This document shows positions 46,846 to 56,700 of a DNA stretch of 64,000 nt, one piece after another. Each line of letters begins with the position of its first letter. Position 1 is the first letter of the stretch. A program made the translations under genes and the position numbers. Source of the DNA: Dysgonomonas sp. HGC4 (GTDB lineage: Bacteria; Bacteroidota; Bacteroidia; Bacteroidales; Dysgonomonadaceae). The stretch spans positions 1-64,000 of the forward strand of contig NZ_CVRU01000100.1 of assembly GCF_001261715.1 (NCBI RefSeq), written 5' to 3'. A model generated the notes under the pieces. It was not told the origin of the DNA, ran no database searches, and was given only the letters and a program-made list of their open reading frames with translations.

Positions 46846-47754
46846 ATGAATAAAATGATATATCCCCCTCTCTTAAATAAACTTGATAAAGCAATAATAA
46901 TATCTCCTTCTGGTAGTACCGATTCTCAATATATTGATAACGCTTGTCGAGTGTTACAAGATTGGGGCTTGATGGTAGAGGTTGCATCTCATGCAAGAGG
47001 AGAGTATGGACGATATGGTGGTACAATAGAAGAAAGGCTTTCTGATCTGCAAGAGGCTATGGATGATAAAGATATAGACCTGATTTTTTGTTCCCGAGGA
47101 GGCTATGGTGTTGTTCAGTTATTGGATAAACTCAACTTCGAAGGCATAAAGAAGCATCCTAAATGGATTGTGGGTTATAGTGATATCACAGCTTTACATT
47201 TGGCTTTGTTGCAAGAGGGAGTAGCCTCATTGCATGCACCTATGGCTCGCCATTTAAGTGAAGACAGTAATGATATAGCAAGCGGTTTTCTTAAAGAATC
47301 ATTATTCTTTGGTATGCCCAAATATGAAATAAGTTCTCATCTTTTAAATAGAGAAGGACTTGTGGAAGGCATATTGTTTGGAGGAAATCTAGCAGTGTTA
47401 ACAGGATTGACTGGTACATATTATGTAGATGTTCCTGAAAATGGGATATTATTTATTGAAGATATTGGAGAAGCTCCTTATAAAATAGATCGCATGATCT
47501 GGCAATTGAAATTGTCGGGAATACTAAGTCGTATATCGGGATTAGTTGTTGGTCAGTTTACCGATTGCCCTGAAGACATGGGTATGTGTTCTACCATTTA
47601 TGAATCGATCAGAGGTATGGTTGATGAATATAATTACCCTGTTGTTTTTGATTTTCCCGTAGGGCATGTGAAAAATAACTACCCTCTTTTACATGGTGGA
47701 ATGGTAGAGCTGAGAGTAAAAGAAGATAAAGTAATAATGAAAAGGAGTAAGTGA
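46846..47754 (+). CDS. LD-carboxypeptidase (peptidase S66)
   Basis: 302 residues. KAIIISPSGSTD, then LIFCSRGGYGVVQLL with the nucleophilic Ser in the nucleophile-elbow-like SRGGYG. Further motifs are GYSDITALHLALLQEGVASLHAPM, NLAVLTGLTGT and LFIEDIGEAPYKIDRMIWQL, with the catalytic Glu and His towards the end (FPVGHVKNNYPLLHG). It cleaves the L,D bond of peptidoglycan tetrapeptides during recycling. A TACATTTG -7 box lies at 46816-46823. Its stop overlaps the antiporter start by one base (TGATG). Confidence 0.9.
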   Translation: MNKMIYPPLLNKLDKAIIISPSGSTDSQYIDNACRVLQDWGLMVEVASHARGEYGRYGGTIEERLSDLQEAMDDKDIDLIFCSRGGYGVVQLLDKLNFEGIKKHPKWIVGYSDITALHLALLQEGVASLHAPMARHLSEDSNDIASGFLKESLFFGMPKYEISSHLLNREGLVEGILFGGNLAVLTGLTGTYYVDVPENGILFIEDIGEAPYKIDRMIWQLKLSGILSRISGLVVGQFTDCPEDMGMCSTIYESIRGMVDEYNYPVVFDFPVGHVKNNYPLLHGGMVELRVKEDKVIMKRSK

Positions 47755-49250
47755 TGTTAGAAACTGTGTTATTGGTATTGTCGGTACTCCTTTTTATAAG
47801 TATAATGGTTGGTAGAATAGGTGGGCGTTTGGGAATTCCCGTGCTTGTCTTATTTCTAGCCGTGGGTATGCTGTTTGGTTCCGATGGAGTGGGAATCATT
47901 TTTAATAATTTGGCATTGGCTGAGGCTATAGGTACTGTAGCTCTTTGTATTATATTATTCTCGGGTGGTTTAAATACTAAGTTCAGGGAAATAAAACCGA
48001 TAATTGGGCAAAGTATAATGCTGGCAACCGTAGGTGTAGTTGTAACTGCGGCTCTTACGGGTTTCTTTGCTTGGTGGTTGTGTGGCGAGTTATTGCCCTC
48101 AGTTGGTATTTCTCTATTGACTGCTATATTATTAGCATCGGTAATGTCGTCTACCGATTCGGCTGCAGTATTCGCTATACTCGGATCGAAGAATGTACAA
48201 TTAAAACATAACCTGAGACCTACTCTCGAGTTTGAGAGTGGAAGTAACGATCCTATGGCTTATATGCTTACAATCACTCTTATAGGGCTGATAAAAGCAG
48301 GAGGTGAACCCAATATTCTTATGATAGTTCTGTCTATAATTATGCAGATACTTGTAGGGGCTACTGTGGGGTATTTTGTTGGACGGTTTGCTGTGTATGT
48401 TCTCAATAGGATAAAGATTGGCAATGAGGTTTATTATCCTATTATTGTATTGACTTTCTGTATATTTATTTTTTCGTTTACGCACTTTGTAAATGGGAAT
48501 GGATATTTAGCTGTATATATAGGTGGCTTAATTATTGGTAACTCTAAGTTTGTTACCAAGCGAACCACCTTCAAAATGTTTGATGCTATATCGTGGTTGA
48601 GTCAGATTTTGATGTTCTTAACATTAGGGTTATTAGTCAATCCAACGGAGTTACTTCCTATTGCTGTGCCTGCACTGCTTATCGGTTTGTTTATGATGTT
48701 TGTAGCACGTCCAGTAAGTGTGTTTATTAGTATGCTGCCTTTTCGAAAGGTTTGCTTTAAAGATAAAATATTTGTGTCGTGGGTTGGATTAAGAGGTGCT
48801 GTACCTATTATTTTTGCTATTTTTCCTCTTACCGCAGGAGTACCCCATGCTCAATTTATTTTTAATATCGTGTTTTTTATAACCTTGTTGTCTATTCTGT
48901 TGCAAGGTACTTTCTTAACTCAGATGGCAAAATGGTTAGGGTTATTAGGTCCAACTAAAGTACGCCGACGTCATGACGATTTTGACATGGACTTACCTGA
49001 AGAAATAGGTTCTCTTTCTATTGAAATAGAAGTTACGGAGTATGCTGTTAAGGATGGAAATAAATTAATGAATATGCCTTTACCTGACGATGCCTTGGTG
49101 GTGATGGTAAAGCGTAATGACAAATATTTTGTGCCCAAAGGTAAGACCGAATTGCATGTGGGTGATAAGCTTTTGGTAATGATGAATAGTGAGGAAACCT
49201 TGACTCAAACATATCAGAATATGGGGTTGTCGGGCGGTCATCATAAATAA
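47754..49250 (+). CDS. Potassium/proton antiporter (CPA1, NhaP2/CvrA type)
   Basis: 498 residues from ATG 47754, with an in-frame GTG one codon earlier. There are about 12-13 membrane helices in a Na+/H+ exchanger domain (1-390); conserved stretches include SSTDSAAVFAILGSKN, LEFESGSNDPMAYML and WVGLRGAVPIIFAIFP. A C-terminal TrkA_C domain (about 415-490) with EVTEYAVKDGNKLMNMPLPD and LHVGDKLLVMM regulates it. It exports K+ in exchange for protons across the inner membrane. Translational coupling to the S66 gene is seen. Confidence 0.88.
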   Translation: MLETVLLVLSVLLFISIMVGRIGGRLGIPVLVLFLAVGMLFGSDGVGIIFNNLALAEAIGTVALCIILFSGGLNTKFREIKPIIGQSIMLATVGVVVTAALTGFFAWWLCGELLPSVGISLLTAILLASVMSSTDSAAVFAILGSKNVQLKHNLRPTLEFESGSNDPMAYMLTITLIGLIKAGGEPNILMIVLSIIMQILVGATVGYFVGRFAVYVLNRIKIGNEVYYPIIVLTFCIFIFSFTHFVNGNGYLAVYIGGLIIGNSKFVTKRTTFKMFDAISWLSQILMFLTLGLLVNPTELLPIAVPALLIGLFMMFVARPVSVFISMLPFRKVCFKDKIFVSWVGLRGAVPIIFAIFPLTAGVPHAQFIFNIVFFITLLSILLQGTFLTQMAKWLGLLGPTKVRRRHDDFDMDLPEEIGSLSIEIEVTEYAVKDGNKLMNMPLPDDALVVMVKRNDKYFVPKGKTELHVGDKLLVMMNSEETLTQTYQNMGLSGGHHK

Positions 49251-49307
49251 TAAAATGAGGTTTACAGACCCATTTATTGCTATCATTACATATCTTTGTA
49301 AGAAAGT

Positions 49308-49322
49308 AAGGTGTGAGACCTT
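49308..49322. repeat. Dispersed palindrome (AAGGTGTGAGACCTT)
   Basis: AAGGT...ACCTT arms with a partly altered centre, about 80 bases before the glutaminyl-cyclase-like gene. A TATCTTTG -7 box lies at 49291-49298 directly before it, so the palindrome covers the likely start of that transcript. Confidence 0.55.
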
Positions 49323-49403
49323 TGTGATCTTTTGTTGTAAAGACAAAAGTATAAAGGTATTACCTATGAGAAACCATGAATATTTACGTTACTTATATAA
49401 CTT

Positions 49404-50396
49404 ATGATTTTTAGAAATGTAACTTTAACCTGTTTTATGATGAGCCTATTGGCTTGTTCGTGTGGGCAGAAAACCGTAAATAACACAACAGTGTCGGAAC
49501 GTTATGAACAAGTATCTCCCGATTTTAATTCGGACAGTGCTTATTATTTTGTTGATAAACAAGTAGCTTTCGGACCACGTGTTCCTAACACCGAAGCTCA
49601 TAAGGCATGCGGTGATTTTCTGGTATCGCAGTTAGAAAAATTTGGAGCTAAAGTTTTTGAACAGAAAGCTGATTTAAAAGCTTTTGACGGAACAGTATTA
49701 CATGCTCGTAATATAATAGGTTCTTTCAATCCCGAAAATCCCGAGCGTATATTATTATTTGCACACTGGGATACACGTCCTTTCTCAGATCACGATCCTG
49801 ATCAGAAAAACCATCGTACACCCGTGCAAGGTGCCAATGACGGAGCTAGTGGAGTGGGAGTATTACTAGAAGTTGCTCGTATATTACAGGAAAAAACTCC
49901 GAATTTAGGAGTTGATATTATATTTTTTGATGCCGAAGATTATGGCACACCCTATTTTGAGGAAAATGCTGCTGGAGGCGATTGGTGGTGCTTAGGCTCG
50001 CAGTATTGGGCTAAAAATCCTCATATACCAGGTTATAAAGCACGTTTTGGTATTCTGTTGGATATGGTAGGAGCACCCGATGCTACTTTTTACAAAGAAG
50101 CAATATCGAGACAATATGCCCGAGGTATTGTTGAAAAGGTATGGGGTACGGCTCGCGATTTAGGATATGGAAAATATTTTGTTGATAGAGACGGTGGTGG
50201 TATTACCGATGATCATGTGCCTGTAAACGAGCATAGACGCATACCTAGCATAGATATTATACATTATGATTCGAACACCGATTCTGGTTTCGGATGGTAC
50301 TGGCATACTACAAAAGACGATATGAGCAATATCAGTAAAGAGACGCTTAAGGCTGTCGGACAGACCGTATTGGAAGTAGTCTATAAAGAGAAATAA
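49404..50396 (+). CDS. M28-family zinc lipoprotein, glutaminyl-peptide cyclotransferase-like
   Basis: 330 residues. The lipobox is SLLACSCG with Cys at about 18-20. The zinc-binding residues of the M28/QC fold are visible: LFAHWDTRP, QGANDGASGVGVLLEV, FFDAEDYGTP and DDHVPVNEH. NIIGSFNPENPERILLF is the QC-type strand. Glutaminyl cyclases convert N-terminal Gln to pyroglutamate on exported proteins in Bacteroidales. An aminopeptidase is the alternative. It is probably periplasmic or outer-membrane-anchored. Confidence 0.85.
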   Translation: MIFRNVTLTCFMMSLLACSCGQKTVNNTTVSERYEQVSPDFNSDSAYYFVDKQVAFGPRVPNTEAHKACGDFLVSQLEKFGAKVFEQKADLKAFDGTVLHARNIIGSFNPENPERILLFAHWDTRPFSDHDPDQKNHRTPVQGANDGASGVGVLLEVARILQEKTPNLGVDIIFFDAEDYGTPYFEENAAGGDWWCLGSQYWAKNPHIPGYKARFGILLDMVGAPDATFYKEAISRQYARGIVEKVWGTARDLGYGKYFVDRDGGGITDDHVPVNEHRRIPSIDIIHYDSNTDSGFGWYWHTTKDDMSNISKETLKAVGQTVLEVVYKEK

Positions 50397-50447
50397 GGTT
50401 TAAAAAACCTATCTGTTTTTTTAATATTTCATTGTACATTAATAGAA

Positions 50448-50879
50448 ATGAGTCAAGCAAAAATAAACGATATTCAAGACGAAATAATTGAGGAATTTTC
50501 GATATTCGAAGATTGGATGGATAAATATGCCTATCTGATAGAATTGGGAAATTCATTAGAACCTTTAGACGAAAAGTATAAGGTGGAACTAAACCTGATA
50601 GAAGGTTGTCAAAGCCGTGTTTGGTTACAAGCTGAATGCGAAAATGGTATTGTAACCTTCAAAGCAGAAAGTGATGCGGTGATTGTAAAAGGAATTATTG
50701 CCTTATTGATACGAGTTCTGACTAATCATACACCAGACGAAATTATAAATGCAGATTTGTATTTTATAAATAAAATAGGCTTGAATGAGCATCTTTCGCC
50801 AACCCGATCAAATGGACTGGTATCGATGGTAAAACAAATGCGGTTTTACGCTATGGCATTCAAAGCTAAAAACGCTTAA
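50448..50879 (+). CDS. sufE: SufE-family Fe-S cluster assembly protein
   Basis: 143 residues. Cys54 in IEGCQSRVW is the sulphur-acceptor residue of SufE. Conserved flanks include IEEFSIFEDWMDKYAYLIELG and, later, HTPDEIINADLYFINKIGL and LSPTRSNGLVSMVKQM. It accepts persulfide from the cysteine desulfurase SufS and passes it to the SufB scaffold. No other suf gene is in the window. The length is normal. Confidence 0.92.
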   Translation: MSQAKINDIQDEIIEEFSIFEDWMDKYAYLIELGNSLEPLDEKYKVELNLIEGCQSRVWLQAECENGIVTFKAESDAVIVKGIIALLIRVLTNHTPDEIINADLYFINKIGLNEHLSPTRSNGLVSMVKQMRFYAMAFKAKNA

Positions 50880-51031
50880 TTGAATAGATTACAGAGATAG
50901 GGAGTTGCCCTGTCTGTGATAAATATCCGGCAAGTTTCTGTTATTGTTACTCTCTCAGTAGATGACAATAACAGAAATTGTGTTTGATAGAGTTTGTTGA
51001 TTAAAACCTAATTCTAATATAATTATAAGCT

Positions 51032-52435
51032 ATGAAAGTTCAAATGTTGTTTCTATCCACTGCATTTTTATCTGTACAAACTGCATGTAAAAGCGAGACA
51101 CCTAAAGATCAAACGCCTATGAATGTGATATATATTCTCGCGGACGATTTAGGATATGGTGATATAGGATGTTATGGTCAGGAGAAAATAAAGACTCCTA
51201 ATATTGATAAACTGGCGGGAGAAGGGATGTTATTTACCCAACATTATGCAGGCTGTACGGTAAGCGCTCCTTCAAGAGGTTCGCTAATGACTGGACTACA
51301 TACAGGACATTCGCAAATACGTGGAAATAAAGAAATCGAACCCGAAGGTCAGCAACCCATGCAAGAGGGTACTTATACACTAGGTACTTTGATGAAATCT
51401 GCCGGATATGCTACGGGTATCTTTGGTAAATGGGGATTGGGGTATCCCGGTTCAAGTTCTGTTCCCTCAAAAATGGGATTCGATGAATTTTATGGTTATA
51501 ATTGCCAACGCGAAGCTCATACCTATTACCCTGAACATTTGTGGCATAACGATGATATTGTTCCACTTTCCGAAAATGAAAATAACGGTAGGAAAGTTTA
51601 TTCTCAGGATTTAATCCATCGACAAGCCATGCAGTTTATACAAGCGAATAAAGACAAACCTTTTTTCGCTATGCTGACATATACACTACCACATGCCGAA
51701 TTGAATTTACCTCATGATTCACTTTATCAGATGTACGAAAATGCTTTTGAGGAAGTTCCTTACGATGGAAGTGCGGGTTATTATGCAAGCGAGAAACCTT
51801 ATGCATCTTTTGCAGCAATGGTTTCGAGACTCGATATGTATGTGGGAGAAGTAGTTGCCCAATTGAAAGATTTAGGATTGGATAAAAATACAATCATAAT
51901 TTTCACCAGTGATAATGGTCCTCACCGTGAAGGTGGAGCTAATCCCGATTACTTTAAAAGTTATGGTCCTCTAAAAGGTGTAAAGCGTGACGTGTATGAG
52001 GGTGGAATACGTGTGCCTATGATTGTATGGTCTCCCGCTAAAATAAAGGGAGGTGTAAAAACCGATCATGTAAGTGCTTTTTGGGATGTGATGCCTACTT
52101 TGGCTGAACTGACAAATGTTACCTTACCCGAAAAAGGCGATGGAATATCTTTTCTTCCTACATTATTTTCGACTACCGATCAGAAACAACATGAATATTT
52201 GTATTGGGAATTTCACGAAATGAATGGACGTGAAGCTCTACGTAGTGGAAACTGGAAACTTATCCGTCAACCGATAGTAGGCGAAACTATATTGGAGTTA
52301 TACGATTTAGATAAGGATATTCATGAAGATCAGAATTTGGCAACTCTTCAACCAGAGAAATTGAATGAACTTGTACTTCTTATGGATAATGCACGTACCG
52401 AATCTCCATTATTTAATTTTGGACGAAAAAACTAA
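51032..52435 (+). CDS. Sulfatase (S1 family), serine-type
   Basis: 467 residues. A lipoprotein signal ends at Cys19 (SVQTAC). The metal site is ADDLGYGDIG. The core activation motif reads SAPSR with Ser78 in the position that becomes formylglycine; the Cys at 75 is not in motif. FTSDNGPHREGG and the C-terminal LYWEFHEMNGREALRSGNWKLI are typical of the family. Ser-type sulfatases need an anaerobic radical-SAM maturase (anSME), which is not in the window. It removes sulfate from a glycan or other ester; the substrate is unknown. Confidence 0.9.
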   Translation: MKVQMLFLSTAFLSVQTACKSETPKDQTPMNVIYILADDLGYGDIGCYGQEKIKTPNIDKLAGEGMLFTQHYAGCTVSAPSRGSLMTGLHTGHSQIRGNKEIEPEGQQPMQEGTYTLGTLMKSAGYATGIFGKWGLGYPGSSSVPSKMGFDEFYGYNCQREAHTYYPEHLWHNDDIVPLSENENNGRKVYSQDLIHRQAMQFIQANKDKPFFAMLTYTLPHAELNLPHDSLYQMYENAFEEVPYDGSAGYYASEKPYASFAAMVSRLDMYVGEVVAQLKDLGLDKNTIIIFTSDNGPHREGGANPDYFKSYGPLKGVKRDVYEGGIRVPMIVWSPAKIKGGVKTDHVSAFWDVMPTLAELTNVTLPEKGDGISFLPTLFSTTDQKQHEYLYWEFHEMNGREALRSGNWKLIRQPIVGETILELYDLDKDIHEDQNLATLQPEKLNELVLLMDNARTESPLFNFGRKN

Positions 52436-52568
52436 GGTTGCATGCATTCTCGTGTATTTGTAACTAAAACAGTTATAAAAGTTATAATCTGAGAATATAT
52501 CATTAAATGCAACTATTATTTAAAACATTATTCTGTGTATATTTACTGAATAAAGTACACAAATAAAT

Positions 52569-52581
52569 AGGTCTGAGACCA
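52569..52581. repeat. Dispersed palindrome (AGGTCTGAGACCA)
   Basis: GGTCT-G-AGACC, 46 bases before the S9 peptidase start codon. Confidence 0.6.
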
Positions 52582-52626
52582 AAACATAAACAAAATCTTG
52601 TTAGAGCAGGATTAAATATTGTAATT

Positions 52627-55167
52627 ATGACAAAGCCAAAGTATTATTTTATCCTCTGTTGTTTACTAATTTGCCATACTGCCTTTGCACAGCAAACCAT
52701 TACTTTGAAAAGATTGTTTTCGACAACCAGATCATATGATGTCGAAAATCCTGTAATGATTGATTCAGTTAATCTGAAAGGGAGTAAGTTTGATAATAAA
52801 GATTTGTTGGAATCTTTTATTTCGTTTCCCGATCAGAGTGCTTTTACAGAGGAACTGAAGCCTGACTTGTCTAATTACTTTTTTGTAACAAAAGCTCAAC
52901 GAGGTGCACGCTTTCATTTGCTCTCTTTTAGGGTAAATGTAGATAAGTATGCAAAAACGAACATAAGAATAACTGCTCCCAGTATGTTTGAAGCATATAT
53001 AAATGGAAACAAAGAAACCTCTAAAACATCGATAGAGGATACGCTTTCGACTTCTAAAACAATAAAACTTAACTTTCCGGCTTTGCCAGGTACATATACT
53101 GTACTTATTAAGTATATGAGTTTGGCAACTAATAAAAGTGCCGAAGGAATCAAAGTAACAATAGAGCCCGAAGATAAAAATTCGACTGTAAATTACACTT
53201 TCGACAATGGAGATAAAAGAAATATCACGATAAAAGACCTTTTAGATGGTGAGCGTGTGTCGTCGACTTCAATTTCTCCCAACGGACAGTATATTTTATT
53301 GGGCTATACAACTACTAAGAGTGATGGCAAAACATTCTCTATTAAGGAACTTCTGTCTCTTAAAACCAATAAGAGGATAGCATTGGCAAGCAGCAATAAA
53401 TATGAGTGGATGCCTACTACAAACAAGTTTTACTATACTGATAATGCAAGTGGCGAAGTAAAACTGATAGTAGTTGATCCCGAAACAATGGTTGAACAAG
53501 TATTGTCTAATAATATACCTACGGGCGATTTCCAAATAGCATACAATGAGCAATATTTGATATATACAGATCGTGAGGTTGCCGATGCTCCAAAGGGAGA
53601 TCTTATTCTATTGACTGCTCCGGAGAGCAGACAACCTAATAATTATGATCGGTATTTTCTGTCTCGTTATGATCTTTCTACGGGGGTAAAACAAAGATTG
53701 ACATTTGGTAAGCACTCCACGGGCTTGAATGATATAAGTAAAGATTCGCGCTATCTGCTTTATTCTGTAACAGAATATATTCCAACAGTTCGCCCATTCT
53801 TTCACACATCTATGTATAGACTCGATGTGCAAACATTAGCCGTAGACACCTTGTGGACTAATGAAGGTTTTGCAAATTCAGCTTCTTTTTCGCCCGATGG
53901 AAAGAGTATTCTTATCGGAGGTTCGGGTGAAGCTTTTGGAGGAATCGGTCAGAATATAAAAGAAGGGCAGATTGCAAATAGCTATAATAATTTGGCTTTT
54001 ATTATGGATGTTGCAACTCGCAAAGTAGAAGCTATCAGCCGTGATTTTACGCCAAGCATCAATAGATCGTTTTGGAATGTATCGGATGGTATGATTTATT
54101 TTTCGGTGACTGATAAAGATTATGAGCGAATCTATAAATACGATCCCAAACAAAAACAATTCACACTTTTACCTTTAAGTGAGGATGTGATCAGATCTAT
54201 TTCTTTTGCTGAAAGTAGTACATCTGCAACTTATTTTGGTGTAGGTCTTTCTAATTCTACCCGTGCTTATTCATTAGATTTGAAGAACCAACGATCTACA
54301 CTCATTGCCGATCCATATAACAAGACATTAAATCAATTAAGTTTAGGAAAAACAGAAGATTGGACTTTTACTGCTTCGGATGGTACAACTATTGATGGCA
54401 GGTATTACCTACCGCCTAATTTTGACCCGACAAAAAAATATCCAATGATTGTCTATTACTATGGAGGAACAATGCCAACACCACGAACTCTGGAATCGCC
54501 TTATCCATCGCAGGTATATGCTGCTTTGGGATATGTGGTATATGTGCTTCAACCAAGTGGAACAACAGGATATGGACAAGAGTTTGCGGCACGTCATGTA
54601 AATGCATGGGGTAAGAGAACTGCTGATGATATTATAGAGGGAACTAAAAAGTTTGTAGAAGAGCATCCTTTTGTAAATGGCAATAAGATTGGCTGTATAG
54701 GGGCTTCTTATGGTGGCTTTATGACTATGTATTTACAAACTCAAACCGATTTGTTTGCGGCTGCCATATCTCATGCAGGCATAAGTTCTATTGCCAGCTA
54801 TTGGGGCGAAGGCTTTTGGGGATATACATATAGCTCGGGGGCAAGTGCACATAGTTACCCTTGGAATAATCCAGAGATGTATGTAGGACAAAGTCCATTG
54901 TTTCAGGCCGATAAAGTGAAGACTCCTATTTTGTTACTGCATGGTACAGAAGATACTAATGTGCCTATTGGCGAAAGTATTCAGATGTACACAGCTCTTA
55001 AAATATTAGGAAAGCCTGTTGAATTTATACAAGTAAAAGGCGAAAACCATGGTATAAGAGATTATAAAAAGCGCATTGAATGGAATAATTCGATCTATGC
55101 TTGGTTCTCTAAATGGTTGCAAGACGATTCTTCTTGGTGGGATAATTTGTATCCAAAACAAAACTAA
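52627..55167 (+). CDS. S9-family serine peptidase (prolyl-oligopeptidase/DPP-like)
   Basis: 846 residues. A signal peptide (1-21, ending AFAQ) is followed by a beta-propeller-like region (about 200-590) with repeated blades such as LGYTTTKSDGKTFSI and ASFSPDGKSILIGG. The C-terminal alpha/beta-hydrolase domain (about 610-846) has Ser in GCIGASYGGFMTMYL, Asp in LLLHGTEDTNVPIGES and His in VKGENHGIRDY. It is exported and cleaves peptides, often at proline or other dipeptide ends. The length and domain order match the family. Confidence 0.92.
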   Translation: MTKPKYYFILCCLLICHTAFAQQTITLKRLFSTTRSYDVENPVMIDSVNLKGSKFDNKDLLESFISFPDQSAFTEELKPDLSNYFFVTKAQRGARFHLLSFRVNVDKYAKTNIRITAPSMFEAYINGNKETSKTSIEDTLSTSKTIKLNFPALPGTYTVLIKYMSLATNKSAEGIKVTIEPEDKNSTVNYTFDNGDKRNITIKDLLDGERVSSTSISPNGQYILLGYTTTKSDGKTFSIKELLSLKTNKRIALASSNKYEWMPTTNKFYYTDNASGEVKLIVVDPETMVEQVLSNNIPTGDFQIAYNEQYLIYTDREVADAPKGDLILLTAPESRQPNNYDRYFLSRYDLSTGVKQRLTFGKHSTGLNDISKDSRYLLYSVTEYIPTVRPFFHTSMYRLDVQTLAVDTLWTNEGFANSASFSPDGKSILIGGSGEAFGGIGQNIKEGQIANSYNNLAFIMDVATRKVEAISRDFTPSINRSFWNVSDGMIYFSVTDKDYERIYKYDPKQKQFTLLPLSEDVIRSISFAESSTSATYFGVGLSNSTRAYSLDLKNQRSTLIADPYNKTLNQLSLGKTEDWTFTASDGTTIDGRYYLPPNFDPTKKYPMIVYYYGGTMPTPRTLESPYPSQVYAALGYVVYVLQPSGTTGYGQEFAARHVNAWGKRTADDIIEGTKKFVEEHPFVNGNKIGCIGASYGGFMTMYLQTQTDLFAAAISHAGISSIASYWGEGFWGYTYSSGASAHSYPWNNPEMYVGQSPLFQADKVKTPILLLHGTEDTNVPIGESIQMYTALKILGKPVEFIQVKGENHGIRDYKKRIEWNNSIYAWFSKWLQDDSSWWDNLYPKQN

Positions 55168-55312
55168 AGAAACAGGTCTTTATTTGTGATGAAATCATTA
55201 ATATTGTGTGATTGTTTTTTACAAATATCGACAAATAGGTAGGTAAAAGTATTTAGTGATATACTTTCTTATTGATAACAAGCTTATTTCCGTTGTATTT
55301 AGCAAACATTAA

Positions 55313-55327
55313 AAGGTCTAAAGTCTT
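55313..55327. repeat. Dispersed palindrome, imperfect (AAGGTCTAAAGTCTT)
   Basis: The copy ends 3 bases before the ATG at 55331. The right arm is altered (AGTCTT). Confidence 0.5.
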
Positions 55328-55330
55328 AAT

Positions 55331-56662
55331 ATGAATAGTAACAAAATGAGATTGATGTTTTTTACGTTAGCTCTATTCTTGGGTGTGATTCCTACTGTGT
55401 TTTCATTTGAAAAATCGAAAATGGATAGTCTTTTTTCTGTTATAGAGAATAATGACAAAGGGATGGGCAGCATTTCTATCTTTCATGACGGTAAGGAAGT
55501 TTATAGTAAGAGTTACGGGTATTCTAATATTGAAAATAAGACCAATGCAAACTCCGATACTAAGTATAGGGTAGGGTCTGTGTCGAAAACATTTACTGCC
55601 ACTATAATAATGAAATTAGTGGAAGATAAGAAGTTGACTCTGGATACTAAGTTAAGTAAATATTATCCGCAGATAATAAATGCCGATGATATTACAATTG
55701 AAGATTTGTTACGACATAGAAGCGGCATATTTAACTTTACGAATGCTCCTGATTATTTAGAATGGCATATGATGCCACTGTCTAAAGAGCAACTTTTAGA
55801 TAAAATGGTTTCTTATGGGAATTCGTTTAAACCGAATGAAAAAGCCGAATATTCAAACTCCAATTATGTTCTGTTGACTTTTATAGCTGAGGATGTTAGT
55901 CATAAAACATTTTCGGACTTGCTAAGTGAATATATAATAAAACCATGTGGTTTGAAAAATACTTCGCTAGGATCAAAAATAAACAAAACGAAGAATGAAG
56001 CTGACTCGTATACCAAACTTGGAGAGTGGAGACTTGAAAAAGAGACTGATTTGAGTTTTGTATTAGGTGCAGGAGCTATAATTTCTACTCCTACGGAGTT
56101 AAACATTTTCTATAATAAGCTTTTTGACGGAAAAATAGTCGATCAAAAAAGTTTGGAGTTGATGAAGACTATAAAATATGGATTTGGAATAGGATTATTT
56201 CAAGTTCCCTTTTATGATCTGAAAGGCTTTGGACATACAGGAGGGATAGATGGCTTTCAGGCAAATGTGTTCTATTTTCCAGAGCAAAAGGTTTCAATTG
56301 CTTTAACCTCTAATGCTGTAGACTTTCCATTAAATGATATAGTGCTTGGTGCTTTAAGTATCTATTGGGATAAAGAATACAAAGTTCCGGTATTTGAAAA
56401 AGCGGTTACTCTAAAATCGGAAGATCTGGATAAATATCTGGGAGTCTATTCTGCTCCGAATTTCCCTATAAAACTAACAATAAGCAAAGAAGGGAATATT
56501 CTGAAGGGGCAAGGTACAGGGCAGCCTGCGTTTGCGTTGGAGTGTTTCGACGTAAATAAATTCAAATTCGATCAGGCTAAACTTAAAATAGAATTTTACC
56601 CTGACGAAAATAAAATGATTTTAAAACAAGGTGGTGCAGAGTTTAACTTGAAGAGAGAATAA
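55331..56662 (+). CDS. Beta-lactamase-family serine hydrolase
   Basis: 443 residues. A signal peptide (about 1-25, ending FS) is followed by the class C/penicillin-binding fold: SVSKTF (SxxK, about 85-90), YSNSNY (the YxN motif), and HTGGIDGF near the HxG box. The C-terminal region (about 350-443) is a beta-rich domain of the DUF3471 kind with KYLGVYSAPNFPIKLTISKEG. It is probably a D-aminopeptidase or esterase on a peptide or lipid, not a drug-resistance lactamase. It sits between two peptidase genes. Confidence 0.85.
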   Translation: MNSNKMRLMFFTLALFLGVIPTVFSFEKSKMDSLFSVIENNDKGMGSISIFHDGKEVYSKSYGYSNIENKTNANSDTKYRVGSVSKTFTATIIMKLVEDKKLTLDTKLSKYYPQIINADDITIEDLLRHRSGIFNFTNAPDYLEWHMMPLSKEQLLDKMVSYGNSFKPNEKAEYSNSNYVLLTFIAEDVSHKTFSDLLSEYIIKPCGLKNTSLGSKINKTKNEADSYTKLGEWRLEKETDLSFVLGAGAIISTPTELNIFYNKLFDGKIVDQKSLELMKTIKYGFGIGLFQVPFYDLKGFGHTGGIDGFQANVFYFPEQKVSIALTSNAVDFPLNDIVLGALSIYWDKEYKVPVFEKAVTLKSEDLDKYLGVYSAPNFPIKLTISKEGNILKGQGTGQPAFALECFDVNKFKFDQAKLKIEFYPDENKMILKQGGAEFNLKRE

Positions 56663-56700
56663 CTCACATTACTGAATATAAATAGTTGAAAATTGAAGGT

